A stretch of DNA of 64,000 nt from Humulus lupulus (GCF_963169125.1 NC_084802.1:17794896-17858895); one strand, 5' to 3'; positions 11,301 to 24,101 are shown, counted from the first letter of the stretch. Notes: generated by a model not told the origin, from the sequence alone. Made by a program: numbers and translations.

Positions 11301-12297
11301 CAAAAACACATATACACTTGAACAAACTTATCAAGATTTTCATATTAGTTATTTTTTTAATTATCAAACTTATTTTCTTAATGTTTTTTAATTATCAAAC
11401 TTAATTTTTTTAATACTTTTTAATCACTAAATTTAATTTAATTTTAATTAAATATTAACATTATTTATCATTTTATATTTTTTTAAAAGGTTAATTTAAT
11501 TCTTAATATATTTCTTAATTTAATTAATTAACAATGGTAAACTCAAAATTAAATAATTATTTATCACATCAATTAATTTTATAATGATTGATCCTAACAC
11601 TATTAAAATTTCTCATAACTCTACAAAAATTTCGGCAACATAACGACTATATTTTAACTTATCCCAAAAATTTAAAACCCTGCAAATGACACTCAAAAAA
11701 TTCCCAAAGCATTCAGAATATACATATTATTAATCTAATTTAAACACTATCATATCATACATTTTTATACACACATTCACAATATATGTTCTACACGTAC
11801 ACATATTACTAGCACTACACATCGATCTATACACACATTCACATATTAATTAAATTAATTAAAACAACATAATCAAGAAATAAATAAATATCTTAATGCC
11901 ACAAATTAGAGATACCCCAATACATATATAAATATATATACACTCAGTACACACACATTACATATATATATTTACAAAAAAACTAAAAAAATATATATAA
12001 ATATATATACACTCGACACACACAATATATATATAATATATATACATACACACAGCACACACAATTATGTATATAAAATATAAATAAATAAAAAATAAAA
12101 TTATATATTTTATATCGGCACACATATATATTTATAAAAAAAATGAAACACATATATATATATACATACACACGACAATATATATTCTTATACAAAAAAT
12201 ATAAATAAAAAAATATATAAATATGTATACACTGCACACACAATATATATTTATAGATAAATAAAAAAATTAAATAAATATATTAATATATATATAT

Positions 12298-13124
12298 TGT
12301 TACACCCAAATTTCGAGAATATAAATTTTGATCTTGAAAGTCAGGCTCATAAAATATAAGCTCGAAATAAAAATTTTCGTCATGTGATCAACATTAATGA
12401 GAATTGAGTTTGACAGTCTCACTCAGTATTAAAACGACGACGTCGGAATTGGTGAGCTCGGAACTATGCAGTCTCGAAGGTGTTTCGAGGTTACGAGTCA
12501 AGCTCGAAGTTACAATGACAAGGGTTCAATACTTGTATAAATTTCTTGGTTTTTTTTTGGCATCAGACCAGAAAGTTCGAGCTTAGGCATTGTGAACTCG
12601 AAGAGGACGATCTCAATAAAGTTACTTGTTAAGACCGAGGCAAATCGAGGTAGCGAACTCGTGATGATTAGTCGATCTCGAAGGTATGTAAATCATATGT
12701 TCGAGGTCGATAATCTAGTGTGAATATAGTTACTGTTTTAAAATCCCGATATTTAAGAGATTTGTTGTAATCTGTTAATAAATCCAAAATGTCAGGGGAT
12801 ATTATATATTATAAACGCATTTAATTTTATTTATTTGAAATTTGAATAATAACTTCCCGAAATGTGAGGGGAGATATTCTGTAAACCAGTCTATAAATAG
12901 ACTAGAGAAATACATTTTTGGACACACTGAAATTGGTACTGGGAATACTATGCTGAATTGCTTTCTAAAGGTTTTTGAGAATTCCACAATTAAATAATAT
13001 CGACTCGTGGACTAGACAGATTTTAATTGCTGAACCACATAAAAAATCGTGTGTTTCTTATTTATTTTTCTGATTTTGTGTTTAGTGCTCTTCATTTTTA
13101 AGTTGACGAAAAATAACGTTAACG
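12298..13124 (+). repeat. Probable solo LTR
   Basis: It starts TGTTACACCC (12298), contains CTATAAATAG (12891-12900) within the small palindrome GTCTATAAATAGAC, and has a CTGAACCACATAAAAAATCG block like the R/U5 region of the Tat LTR. It ends near 13124 in AACG rather than CA. TATAT lies on both sides, but this AT-rich setting makes that weak evidence. Confidence 0.5.
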
Positions 13125-13722
13125 TATATATATAATAGTAAGAGAAATAAAAAGCTTACCGGTGGTGGTCCAAGAGCATCGCAGCGATCTCCCCCTTGTG
13201 GTTGTGGTGGTGGTGGTGCGACTAGCTCCACGTCCCTGTCATCGTCGTGGTCCGACAGGCCCAATGTTGGTGGTGCAGTGGAGAGAGAGAGAGGGATTTT
13301 GATTTGGGTAAAATTTGGAGAAATTTTAATATAATAGGTTTTGATTTAGAGATTTGGGTAAAGATTTTGGGAAAATGGAAGGGGTTTAGAGATTTGGGGA
13401 AGAAAGAGTTACTGTGTTTTTTTTTTCCTGTTTTAGGTGCAAATGGTTAAGGAGACAAGAGGGTTGGGGTATATATAAATATCAGGGGCGACACGTCGCC
13501 CCTGATTATTTTCACTTTAAACAATCCACCGCCTAAATTTCCCACCAAATTTTGGTCAAAAAAGTCTATTTATCAGGGGTGAATTTTTTCTATATTAGGG
13601 GTGACACGTCACCCCTAATATTGTTTCAGAATATTTGGGGTGACTACCCATTGGTCGCCCTCAATTTCTTGTATATTAGGGACGACTCTCTGTCGCCCCT
13701 AAAAGTGATTTTTCTTGTAGTG

Positions 13723-14860
13723 TGTCACCTGCTCCATCACTGCCATAAGAACGAGCAACAACAACAGACATATCTCTATAGTTTATATAATTATTAACTT
13801 TAAATAAGTTATAAAATAATATTAATAAAATGTAGGGCATCCACATTAAAATTTCAGTAATGGATTGGAAACTATTGAAAAACAAACATTGTTGAGAAAA
13901 GTCATATATTGATTGAAAAGTCTTCAAATGAAAACATACACATTAAACATACAAGAAAATATTATTCTTCATCAATGTTGATTCCTACATCATCTTCACT
14001 AATTTTGTCATCCTCATCGTCATTGATGAAATCATCATCCACATCCGGAATAGATCGAGACGTTTCCCCAATTATGCTGGTGTGACCAAGTCGATCCAAA
14101 GGCATAACCTCCAAATCTCCTAATTCCACAGTGAGCACAAAATTCGATGAAGTACTATCATGCACGACATCAACCTCGTTATCATCATCTATACTTGGAT
14201 GATCTCAGATCTTTCAATGATTGACTTCTTCTACTACCCTTCAGTTTTTGTTTCATAAATGATCTTCCAAGTAGAAAACTTGTTTGGTGGAGTGGCAAGA
14301 ATAAACTTCTCATTTTTGTACCATTTAGAATTAACCATGATATTAGTGATGTTATTCTCAATCACATTTCGACCCTTGCGTACATCGGTGTTAAACCATT
14401 TGCATCGAAACAATGCTACCGAGTAACCATGGGAATAGCATAACTCTAAAATCTCGTCAAGTTGGCCATAGAAAGTGAAACCATCAATTCATGGCACCAA
14501 AACTCCATTATTCTGAGCGATACGTCTTTCTTCACGACTATGTACCAAAAAATTCGCACTATTAACAATGCATGCAGTGTAGGAGTATGCATTCTAATTG
14601 AACCCATTTGCTAAAGCAAATAATTCATCGGTACACTCAGTTGACTCTACTTGTCGCAGACGACACATCTATAAAGTATGACACAAAAAAAGAAAACACA
14701 ATGAGATGAGTATTAATCGATTGGAATTTCGTAAGAAGTCTACAATTTTGATAATTTATCTTAAATAACGGGATTTCAACCCAACAATGTTTTCATCATT
14801 GTCAGTTACTTTCTTAGAGAAATTTGAACCGAAACCAGTAAGAAGTCTAACTCCTTTTAT
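13723..14860 (-). pseudogene. CACTA TNP2-type protein end (DUF4216-like) and start of the second protein
   Basis: The minus strand from about 14830 reads NDENIVGLKSR (compare the GLKSHDCH block of TNP2). After a short gap it gives a DUF4216-like stretch: NSANFLVHSREERRIAQNNG, then FYGQLDEILELCY, CKWFN, and FILATPPNKVFYLED (14670-14230). An acidic tail follows (DVDDDFINDDEDD, 14060-13965). The DUF4218 segment expected between the first two blocks is missing, and several stops occur. The start of the next protein, MSVVVARSYGSDGAGD, lies at 13782-13723, cut by the nested element. In CACTA elements these proteins excise and integrate the transposon. Confidence 0.75.
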
Positions 14861-14870
14861 GAACTGACAA

Positions 14871-15213
14871 AAAAACAGAAGCAATCAGTCATCATCGCAG
14901 GGAGATCGAGTGAAGAGTTGATTATTGTAGAAACAAGATTGGTACAAAAGAGTGCAACAATAATATAGAGGGAGTCTAATTTTGTATAAGTCATTGCTTT
15001 TGTATTTGTGTTCATTACTAATAAGTTTCTTCTTTGAGTGTGGCTCCATGGACTAGGGTAACCGAACCATATAAGAATCTCATGTGATTATCATGTTTAA
15101 GTGTGATACATCACCATTCAATTATGATGAATCAAATTGTGTGGTTGATCCATCTACTTATTACGTTCTGCAATTAAAATAAGCTTATAATTACTTGGTA
15201 ATTAATTAAGAAA
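14871..15213 (+). repeat. Copia LTR fragment (copy of 7330-7690)
   Basis: The sequence from about AATCAGTCATCATCGCAGGG through GTGTGGCTCCATG and TTACTTGGTAATTAATTAAG closely follows 7330-7690, in the same orientation. It is likely the remnant of the second LTR of the Copia relic; its 5' part is missing. Confidence 0.75.
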
Positions 15214-15284
15214 AAAATGGAATTTATAAACTTTGAAATTAATTTACAAGAGTTTGTTAATTAAAATAGAAAATTGTACTAAAA

Positions 15285-15644
15285 CTAAAATACATATGTA
15301 AGAGTCCTACTAGCACAGTGTTGTAGGAACTTGATTATTGGGGGGAGGAGGTGCCTGTTGAGAATATATGAATCCCGAGCCTCCATCAGCCACCAAATGT
15401 GCTCTTCTAAGGCTCGTATGCGCTCCATCATCTCCTGCATTGCCTTAGCAGTAGGCGGATGTGGAGGAAGTACTGTTGTTGATGTATGTTGCACCCTCAA
15501 GCTAAGCCTATGATTGCATCTCATCTGATGGCCACGATGCCTTCCAAAGACCAATTCAACAAGGGAAATTTCGTCCTCTTTAGGCGTGGAACTCACAACT
15601 AACGAACTCGCAGAAGATTGTGACTGTTGCGTCTCACACCACAC
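15285..15644 (-). pseudogene. Second transposase_24-like C-terminal fragment
   Basis: An open stretch of about 119 codons carries a GRHRGHQMRCNHRL block and a short coiled region (EMMERIRALEEHIWWLME), reminiscent of the C-terminal end of PF03004 proteins of plant CACTA elements. It lies just outside the Copia LTR fragment on the same strand as the other transposase remains. No start or TIR can be assigned. The family call is tentative. Confidence 0.45.
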
Positions 15645-15839
15645 ACAACTTTTCCTATATCATACATTTTGCAATATCAATATGAACTGTAAATAAACAA
15701 AGTAAAAATCTCAAAAATATAAAAATGAACTTATATAGTTTTTCTTCACTTCTTTAGAAACCCACCCTTTGCTTGATTTATAATGAATTGATATCCAAGT
15801 TTTTCGAGATCCTAACAGAATACTCATATATAAATCTTT

Positions 15840-16108
15840 TGTGACTAAATGACACTTTTAGTCAGAACAAAACAATGCTTGTGACTAAAAAAATATTATT
15901 TAGTCACAAGTTATGTTACTAGTATATTTTAGTCACAATCTACTATATATAGTGATAAATTTGTTTTTTAGTCACAACAAAATTGTGACTTTTGTGACTA
16001 ATACTTTTAGTCGCAACATTTTTAGTGATAATTTTTTAAGTCACAATTTTGTCAATTCTATACACAAAATTTGTTGTGACTAAATATATGTTTTTTGTAG
16101 TTAATTGT
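15840..16108. mobile_element. MITE rich in GTGACTAAA / TTTAGTCACAA
   Basis: TTTAGTCACAA and TTGTGACTAAA occur many times in both orientations. The right end TTTTTTGTAGTT resembles a CACTA-type terminus. A related copy lies in a GH9 intron (60249-60557). Confidence 0.5.
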
Positions 16109-18449
16109 TTGATAATTTGATATGGAGTGGTCATTAGCAATTTAATGGTAATATCTCATTTCTATTAATTTTATACAAGAATAATTTTGCAGTTGTGTTT
16201 GGTGATAGTACTCTGATGCTCTTGTTCAAAATAGAACATAGGAGTTAGGCATTATTGGACATAAATTGGTTTTTCAAAAATAAAAACCTAACTCTCTAAT
16301 GTTTTTGCTGGCATGTATAAAAATCGTTTGATGGCGAAAAAGAAGCGACCCAAAGTTAACTATTGTGATACTTTTAGTTTTGTGTGGTTAAGTCTACCAT
16401 TGTAGAGGTTATTCTTTCTCCTGCTCTGAATGAATAACGAGTCTCTGCGACTATTGGATGATAATAATTACGGGTGTGTAAAATCTAACCGATCTAATTA
16501 CAACCTACTACCAAAAATTGGTTATCTAATTATGATTGGATCCAATTTTTGAAGATCCAAATTGAATTGGTCAGTTATTAGATTAGATGTGCAAAAATCT
16601 AATATAACCGACCGAACCGATCTAATTACATTTATTTATAAGTTTAAAATATATTTAGGTTGGATTTGTATTGTTTTGTATCATTCAAACTAATTAGTGT
16701 TTCTATTTATATTATTTTTTAAATTATTTGGATGAGTAATTAATATTTTAGAATTGAAATATATATAAAATTGGGTTTAAAATTTTATTTTTTTTAAAAC
16801 AAATATTCAGCCTAAATAAATGTTCCAAACATTGGATGGTTCCAATCTAACCTAATATATAAGCAGATGAGGCATCCAATGGATAGAACCAATCATAATT
16901 AGATTGAATTTGATTGGTTGAGTCAAGTTAATTGGATTTGATTATTGTGAAAATCCATCCAAATAATGATTTGGATCGGATAGGCCTAAAAATATTAGAT
17001 GTGAACCGATGAACAATCCATGACAATAGTACATTCTTCTCCCTCCCCCCCAAAAAAAACCCCAATTTGATATAGTTTTGTTCAAATAATCGTATCTTGA
17101 ATGAAATAAATCGCAATTGTTTCATTTATTAGTAGATTTCACCAATTAAACCTCTTCCAAATGACTTTATTTCTATATCTCAAAATACAAGTTTGGACTT
17201 ATTTTTCGATCAGCTCCAACATGTGGGGCCCTATTAGTTAATTAAATGTTGTACACAGATTTAGGTGTCTACATACATATTTAAATGCTTTATCATAATG
17301 AAAATATAAGAGATTATCTCCCTCAAATACTCTTTGATGTTAATATCTACAGCTGAGATGTTAATAGTGGAATTAACCTAATTAAAGTCTTTCTCATTGA
17401 TTTATTCAAAATATATATCGAATGTCAACACATTCACGTCATCAAAGTGATTTAAAGTCATGTTTTTATCCATTTATTTATTTTATTGATTATTGATGTT
17501 AATTTGAGGATCAATTTGGTCGAAAAGATAAATAAATTAGTTTAAGGGTTAAGGTGGCACATTTTGAAAGTTTTTAAAAATGGACATAAATAACATGACT
17601 AGTAATAGCACCAGCTGGCATTAATTAATGATATATACTCTAAATTACTTTAAAAAAATTATAAAATAAAAAACTTGACAGTGTATAGATAGATTGGATT
17701 TGGTACTTTATTGGGGAAAAAACGACTTGCATGCATGTTGGTGATTAAAGTAATTCATCATTTCATATATATATATATATATAATATAAACGTTTACTGT
17801 TCTTTCCAAAGTCAAAATAGATATAATTAAGGTCATCATTACCTTGTTTGATCAAATCTAAAGGTCGTATTTGGTGTAGATTTAACCAATGTTAATTTCA
17901 GCATGTTATTTAAGTTATTCCTTATTATACGCTCTCATTTTAGGGCACAACAAATTAGTCAATTTTAATTAAACCCAGAACAAGTACTGGGAATAATTAG
18001 TTAGCTTTTATAATATACCAAGAAAAACGAAACTACCAATTTGACAAATACGTCTATTTTTTAAGTTTGAAATAGCAAAGCAACCACTAGAATTATTTTA
18101 AATTGTAAGATTTTATTTTCATTTATTTTGGACGAATATCAACTATGTATTGAACAAGGAAGTCAACACATCTGGCTTTCCTGAATTTTATTTTCCTTGA
18201 CATTGAAAAGATAACATAGAATCTTAATAAATTAGAAGATTATTCGATATATCTATTGAACTCAAACTTAAAAAAATGGAAATTGTGTACGGGAACACTT
18301 TAATTTTAAATTAATAATAATGCATATACAATGTTTCTCGATATTAGATAAAACAAAAATAATGACGAAGACTTATATATATAAGTAGTACTAATATATA
18401 TATATATATATGCATACTTCATTTATTTATAAAGAGTTTTCGATTCTCA
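16109..18449. other. Intergenic region upstream of the GLTP gene
   Basis: No gene is visible. 16460-17000 is internally repetitive, with AATCTAACCGATCTAATT and AATTGGTTATCTAATTATGA variants in both orientations, probably an old MITE-like element whose ends I cannot fix. A (TA)n run lies at about 17766-17784. Closer to the gene, AT runs (18390-18412) and ATTTATAAA (18425-18433) are candidate TATA elements. Confidence 0.4.
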
Positions 18450-21400
18450 ATGAAGAGGAAAAGAGAGATGGAAGCTATGTCATCGGAGAAAAAGTCAGAG
18501 ATAAGATCTGCTATTGAAGAGCTTTCCATGTTAGCTAATCTTAGAGCAAGTCATGATGATCACAATCATGATAATATTGAGCCAAAAATCCCCTTTCAGC
18601 CTTTTGTTTCAGTCTGCAATCTTCTTCTTCTAGTCCTTGGTTTGTTCTCTTTTTTCACATATATATATATATACTGATATAGATATTTTATTGTTTTTAA
18701 AAACGTGTCATTCATAAAACCCTAACACCGGGCTAGCTAGAGACCTGTATATTCTTGTTTATAAAAGAATCCTGTTCCTGTGTATACACGTATATTTATA
18801 TGTATAGGCCCCATGTATATATATATATATATGCGAGTCTGAAAGAAAATGTGTGTACTAATATATAGTCAAGCTTTTTGTGTAGATAAAATTGGCCCAA
18901 CAATGGCTGTTCTGAGACAAGATATTCATCAGAATATTCAGGTATAGATAGGGAGTTACAACTACGTACGTAATTACATTAATTCCATCATATATAGTGA
19001 ATTATTATTACTACTACTAAATTTAATGTTAATTTTCTAATAATTTCAAATATTATAATAATAATATATTCTCTACTACTGGTTTCTAAATTTTCCAATC
19101 AGATGGGGTTTTGATTTTCGTTTGCTTTTGTTCTTTGTTATTTTTACATCTGTATCTCCAATGATTGCTTATAGACATAGATATAAATATTGTTATATAT
19201 GTATATATTTATTGGTTAGGCATAACTAATAATATATATTACCTTATCCTTTTATTTAATTAATTATATATATGTCTGACATGCATATATGTAAATATAT
19301 ATATATATTTATTGATGACACATGCAATATTAATGTAGAGATTAGAAGTGGCTCATGAGGCTGATTCTTCAACTTATTCTAATTTGGTTGAGATTTTGAA
19401 GAAAGAAGCTGCTCAAGGAAATGCAAAGAAAGTTAACAGCTGTAGTAGAGCCTTGCTTTGGCTTACTAGGTAATTAACAATTGAACATTTTAATTGCACT
19501 TTTACATATATATATATATTATATAAACGTATAAATATTAGGATTATGGATAGGATCGTTCTACGTAGTTAGGACAATCACTACAGTACAGTATAATATA
19601 GTAATTTTGTATATATATTAGCAATACTTGCGGCCAAAGTGATTAATTTATTCAAAATGTTGCACTTAAATACTTAAGCTAATTTTTTTCACAGGAAAAA
19701 TACACAAATTTAATTTTTATTTGCGCCATTAGTACTTTACATTATCATCTAACAGCATGTATTAATGGTGTAAGCAAAAGTTGAACTTAAGTACTTTTGT
19801 TGCAAAAAAAAAAAGTTGGATACTTAAGTGCAAATCCAGATAATTTATGTACTTTTACCGCAAATATTATTTTTTCATTAAGTTTTATTATAAACTTATA
19901 AATTCATAATCTTAAATAGAATAACAACAAACCATTAAAATCAAAATAAAGATGTCAATTTTTTTTAAAGATATGATAATAATCAATTTTTTTTTATTTT
20001 GATTGTATTAAATTAATATTTTAGGATAAAAGTCAATATGTCAAAATTTTAACTTTGTTTTAAAAAATTGGTAAAAATAAATCAACTTTGATCAATATTC
20101 TAGGATAAGTATATTAAAATTTAACTTTGTTTTAAATAAAAAAAAAACGGATATCTTTCTTTTGATTTTAATAATTTATTATTCTATTTGAGATTATAAA
20201 TTTATAATAAAAAGTTAATAAAAAAAATGATATTTGCAGTGAAAATATTCAACTTTTTGCACTTAAGTATTCAAGTTTTTTTTTTGTGGCAAAAATATCA
20301 AAGTTCAACTTTTATTTATAGTATTAGTAACCGCATTAACTATGTCGTTATATAGTAACGACGAGTATTAACGGTGCATGTAAAAATTAAATTTGGATAC
20401 TTTTGCCATCCAAAAAATAAATTGTATACTTAAGTGTAATATTTTGAATAACTTAAATATTTTCACCACAAATATCTCTAAATATTATAAAACAATTAAT
20501 TAAGTTCATACATAATAATGTTTTTTGAAAATACAGTTTATATATGTGTTCTTAATATTACGTAAAGGGGTTAGTTAATTTCTTTCTTTTGTCCAGAAGG
20601 ACCACATCCAAAAGCTATTATTGTTAGATTTTTTAAATATATATATTTACTGTTAAAAATGCAAAAAAATTATGATTTTTTTTTTTACAATTTTATATTA
20701 GTATATATTTTGAAATGTGGTAAATTTTGAAATAAGTAGAGAACATGGTGTTTTTAAGAAATAATTATTTCAGTTGGTCATTGTTGATGATTGAGAGTGC
20801 GTAACTAAGTAAATTACAATATTCAGTAATAACTTTACACATGTTATAAACTAAATAACTATATTGGTAAACTATAATGAGTCACCAATAAACATTACTA
20901 TATATCTTAGAGGTGATCATAAGTCTTAAAAATTAATTGCCTTTGTTAGCAAGATAAACCATAGTTTGGGGACTCATTTTGAAAAATATCAACCAGCAAT
21001 TATAAGTGTTAAAATACCTGTAATTTTAATTAGTAAATTATGGTTGTATTATATATAGGGTTTATACCATTTTACTCTTTGTTTTGTCTAAATACACACA
21101 CCTCTGAGATTTAAAAATATCATATTGTACTCCCATTGTTTTGCAAAAGTGTATAAAAAGACCTTTCAATTAATTTTTGGTTGGTTTTCTTAAAAAAGAG
21201 ACCAAAATACCCTTATTAAAATTATTTAATATAATATTTTATTTATTAATATTTATAACAAATAAAATATTAATTTTTTATACCATTAATATATATATTT
21301 GTCTTATAAATAGATATATCATATATGTAATACCTTTATAAATATATATATATATATATATATATACTAGATATAAGTATTGTACGTTAGTTTTATTTAT

Positions 21401-23633
21401 AGAATTTATTAATTATTTTTATTAAATTTATATTAATGTTATATAAATTTCAAATAAATATCTTATTTTAATTAAATAATTTATTTATTTTTGTTTAAGT
21501 TTATATTTGTTCTAATTTTTTAATATAGGAGTGACAACAAAAGATTATATATTATATGTTTAATGTAATACTAAATATTATACACAAATTTCAAATTTAA
21601 GTTTATTGCTAATTTAAAAAAATAATAATTTGCTGCTAATTGACAGTAGATTATATTATATGTTTAATATGATATTATTCTAATAAGTAAGTTTAAGTTT
21701 AATTAAATTTGATTTAAGTTATAAAATATATAATTTTATTATTTTTAAATAATTATCATTGTAAAATATCTAAAAATATCATATTTTAATTTGTTTAATT
21801 ATTTATTATTTATAAATAATTATCATTGTAAAATAACTCAAAAATATCATATTTTAATTTGTTTAATTATTTATTATTTTTAAATAAGTATCATTGCAAA
21901 ATATCTCAAAAATATCATATTTCAATTTTTTAATTATTTATTTCATTTTATTTAAGTTTAACTATTTACAAACTACCGTTAAATATAAAATTATTCTGTT
22001 AAATATAAGAATATGCCATTAAAGTTAACATTAAAAAATAAATAAAAAACTTTTAAAACCAAGAATTTCCCTTATCTACACACTTATTATATAGAAGAAA
22101 TATGTATTTATAATCTATATATTATTATGTTCATCAAGCATTTAGGCATCACATACAAACACTTTACTATAATGTTCTTTTTAGTTTAAAGTTCTTTCAA
22201 AATAAATTCAGAAGTATACATATGTATATGTATGCAATTACCTTATTTAATGTTTTTGTTTCTTATATTAATCAATGACTATGGTGTTAATTAAGATACT
22301 AATAATAATTAATTTAAATGCTTTTCTTATAATAATGCCAGATCATTGGATTTTACTGTGGAATTATTACAAAACTACTCAGCATCAGGTTCGGATGATG
22401 AGAATATGAATCAAATAGTGGAAGATGCTTACAATATTACCTTGAAGCCATGGCATGGTTGGATTTCCTCAACTGCCGTTAAAGTAAATATATTATTACA
22501 CTATATATTTATTTAAATATTATTTTAATTTATATCTTCAATTAATATTAATTGATCATTCACCAATCATAATTTCATAAGAATTGAAATGAAGATCTAC
22601 CTAATTACCCTTTGCCAAGTCCGTTTCATTAATGAAATTTCCTTTAAAAATAAAATTATAATAAATAATAATACTCAATATCAAAATAATTATAGCACTT
22701 TATCTTCTAGTCAAATTTTCATTTGTGTACAAATGATTTTTACTAATATATATTACTAACTCACAATATATGTTTTTGCAAATCTACTTAATCATCATCC
22801 AATCTCTTGGGCATATGCTTCAAGTTATGGCTTGATTTTATTGGATTTTTTGTTAATAATATATTATATTTTTTATATGCACTAATATATATAATTAGTT
22901 TTACATTGCACATTAAATATTAAGAATTGAATAATATTTTGCAGGTAGCACTAAAACTAGTGCCTGGTCACAAAACCTTCTTAAACGCACTCATGGAAAA
23001 AGATGATGAAAACCCAGACTCCCTTAGAGAGGAATTACAGACTTTCGTTTCTCTACTCAAGCCTCTTTTGGAAGATATTCATTCTAGCCTGGTACAAATA
23101 TTTAAGTTAATCTATATTATTACAAATATATTGATCATGATCATATTTAAGTTAATCTATATTTTAAGCATTACTAATATGGGTGTTTTAACCCCTTAGA
23201 GTTTTCTCTTATTTTTGGCATGATGTAGATTATAGTTATAGTAGGTATCTTATCAATTTTTGATAATTTAGAATAATTTATGATGATGAAATCAAGTTTA
23301 AAAAGTCTGCTGATTTTACACGCGTATTAACAGGCATACGTGAAACTTATAGTCTGAACTCTTATTATTTCGATCCCATAAATTATTCAAAATTTATTGA
23401 AAATTGACGAGATATTTGCTATAATTACATTGTACACCATCGTATAACAAAAATTTTAGGTTATAAATCTTCCACGTACTGAAAATAAAGAATGCATTAC
23501 CGATATAGGGGTAGTTAATTGATCTAGAATTTTCATATATATATATATAAATATATAATTATTTCATTTTTACATATCTGTAAGCTTATTTTTGCAGAGA
23601 GCGCATGGGGTGGATCGGCTAAAGTCTACCTAG
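18450..23633 (+). CDS. Glycolipid transfer protein (GLTP) domain protein
   Basis: Six exons: 18450-18639, 18886-18941, 19339-19469, 22342-22483, 22945-23091 and 23598-23633. They have GT donors, AG acceptors and total 702 nt, giving 233 residues. The protein is an all-helical GLTP-fold lipid carrier expected to bind a sphingolipid and move it between membranes in the cytosol. Residues that match the sugar-phosphate/glycan headgroup site of human GLTP are kept: D76, N80 and R83 in RQDIHQNIQRLE, W123 in LLWLTR, and H164 in KPWHGW. The sequence is closer to plant GLTP proteins than to the ACD11 type, with an extra charged and His/Asp-rich N-terminus of about 40 residues. ATG 18450 is used; another in-frame ATG lies six codons downstream. 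Intron three is 2.87 kb and holds repeats. All exons are open, so it is probably functional. Confidence 0.92.
19621..20478. mobile_element. Foldback (long terminal inverted repeat) element in a GLTP intron
   Basis: Most of the 858 bp is one imperfect palindrome with arms of about 400 bases: GCAATACTTGCGG at the left pairs with the complement of CCACAAATATCTC at the right, and inner blocks such as CTTAAATAGAATAA pair with their counterparts. Flanking 9-mers TATATATTA (19612-19620) and TAAATATTA (20479-20487) differ by one base, as in a Mutator-type 9-bp target duplication. No transposase is present. Confidence 0.65.
21741..21960. repeat. Three-copy tandem repeat, about 67-68 bp
   Basis: TATCATTG-AAAATA followed by TCATATTTTAATTTGTTTAA recurs with starts at 21754, 21821 and 21889. 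It lies in GLTP intron three. Confidence 0.75.
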
Positions 23634-24096
23634 CTAACTAATATATAGTAGAAAGACATAAACTTTTTATATAACAATGTAACATTCACCCTTCTGTATA
23701 GAAATTCATTTGAAAAGAAGATAATAGTCTACTCTTTTCTTTACGGGTCGAATAAGCAAAAATTGTAATCATTTTATTTACTATTTGTTTTTTTATCTAA
23801 AAAAGTTATTTTAAATAGAAGATTCCATATCAAAATTTTATCAATAGTTTCCTTGAAAGCAATTTAAATATATAGGAGAACTCGAGCAAAGAAATAATTT
23901 GGGCCAAATGAATTCAAGAAGTACTCGTAATTCATTAGGTTACGAATGTAGTTATCATCATCACATACAAATAATATAAGGAAAAATTACACATTGCACT
24001 CTAATTTTTTTTAAAAAAAATTAAAAAATATGGATAACAATTTGTAATAGTTCTATAATCCTTTGTTATAATTTTCTATTTAATCTGTAAATGTTG
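23634..24096. other. Intergenic: GLTP 3' flank
   Basis: AT-rich, with no ORF. It runs from the GLTP stop to the flank of the Copia element. Confidence 0.5.
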
Positions 24097-24101
24097 CTTA
24101 C

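Larger units (their letters stand above)
10192..13722. mobile_element. Non-autonomous CACTA-like element nested in the transposase gene
   Basis: Termini are CACTACAACAAAAAACAATT (10192) and the inverted TTTTTCTTGTAGTG ending at 13722. Both ends carry ATTAGGGGCGACA and GTCGCCCCTAAT palindromic motifs (10200-10420 and 13480-13715). The transposase reading frame stops at one edge and resumes at the other, supporting insertion. The adjacent triplets (GAT and TGT) do not match, so I see no clear 3-bp duplication. Inside are an AT-rich array, a probable solo LTR, and a GC-rich proline-rich exon-like piece with a donor site (13264-13158, minus). Confidence 0.7.
8098..14870 (-). mobile_element. Decayed CACTA (En/Spm) transposon inserted in the Copia relic
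   Basis: The left end is CACTACAGGAAAATAGGTC (8098), followed by subterminal repeats of a GACCTACAGCGACGACATGTCG type (8098-8380). Coding remains on the minus strand are, from right to left, a TNP2-type end with a DUF4216-like block (about 14800-13962) and a transposase_24-like second protein (13782-13723 and 10190-8650, split by a nested element). The right terminal repeat is not found: at about 14870 the sequence passes directly into a Copia LTR fragment, so that end seems to have been deleted. Confidence 0.7.

Noticed and set aside
10192..13722. 3-bp target duplication for the nested CACTA-like element
   Set aside because: The adjacent triplets GAT and TGT do not match, so insertion is inferred only from the split reading frame.
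21360..21400. Helitron-like end on the minus strand (CTAGT preceded by an imperfect hairpin)
   Set aside because: The hairpin is too weak and no partner end is seen; it may be a decayed relative of 6170-6196.
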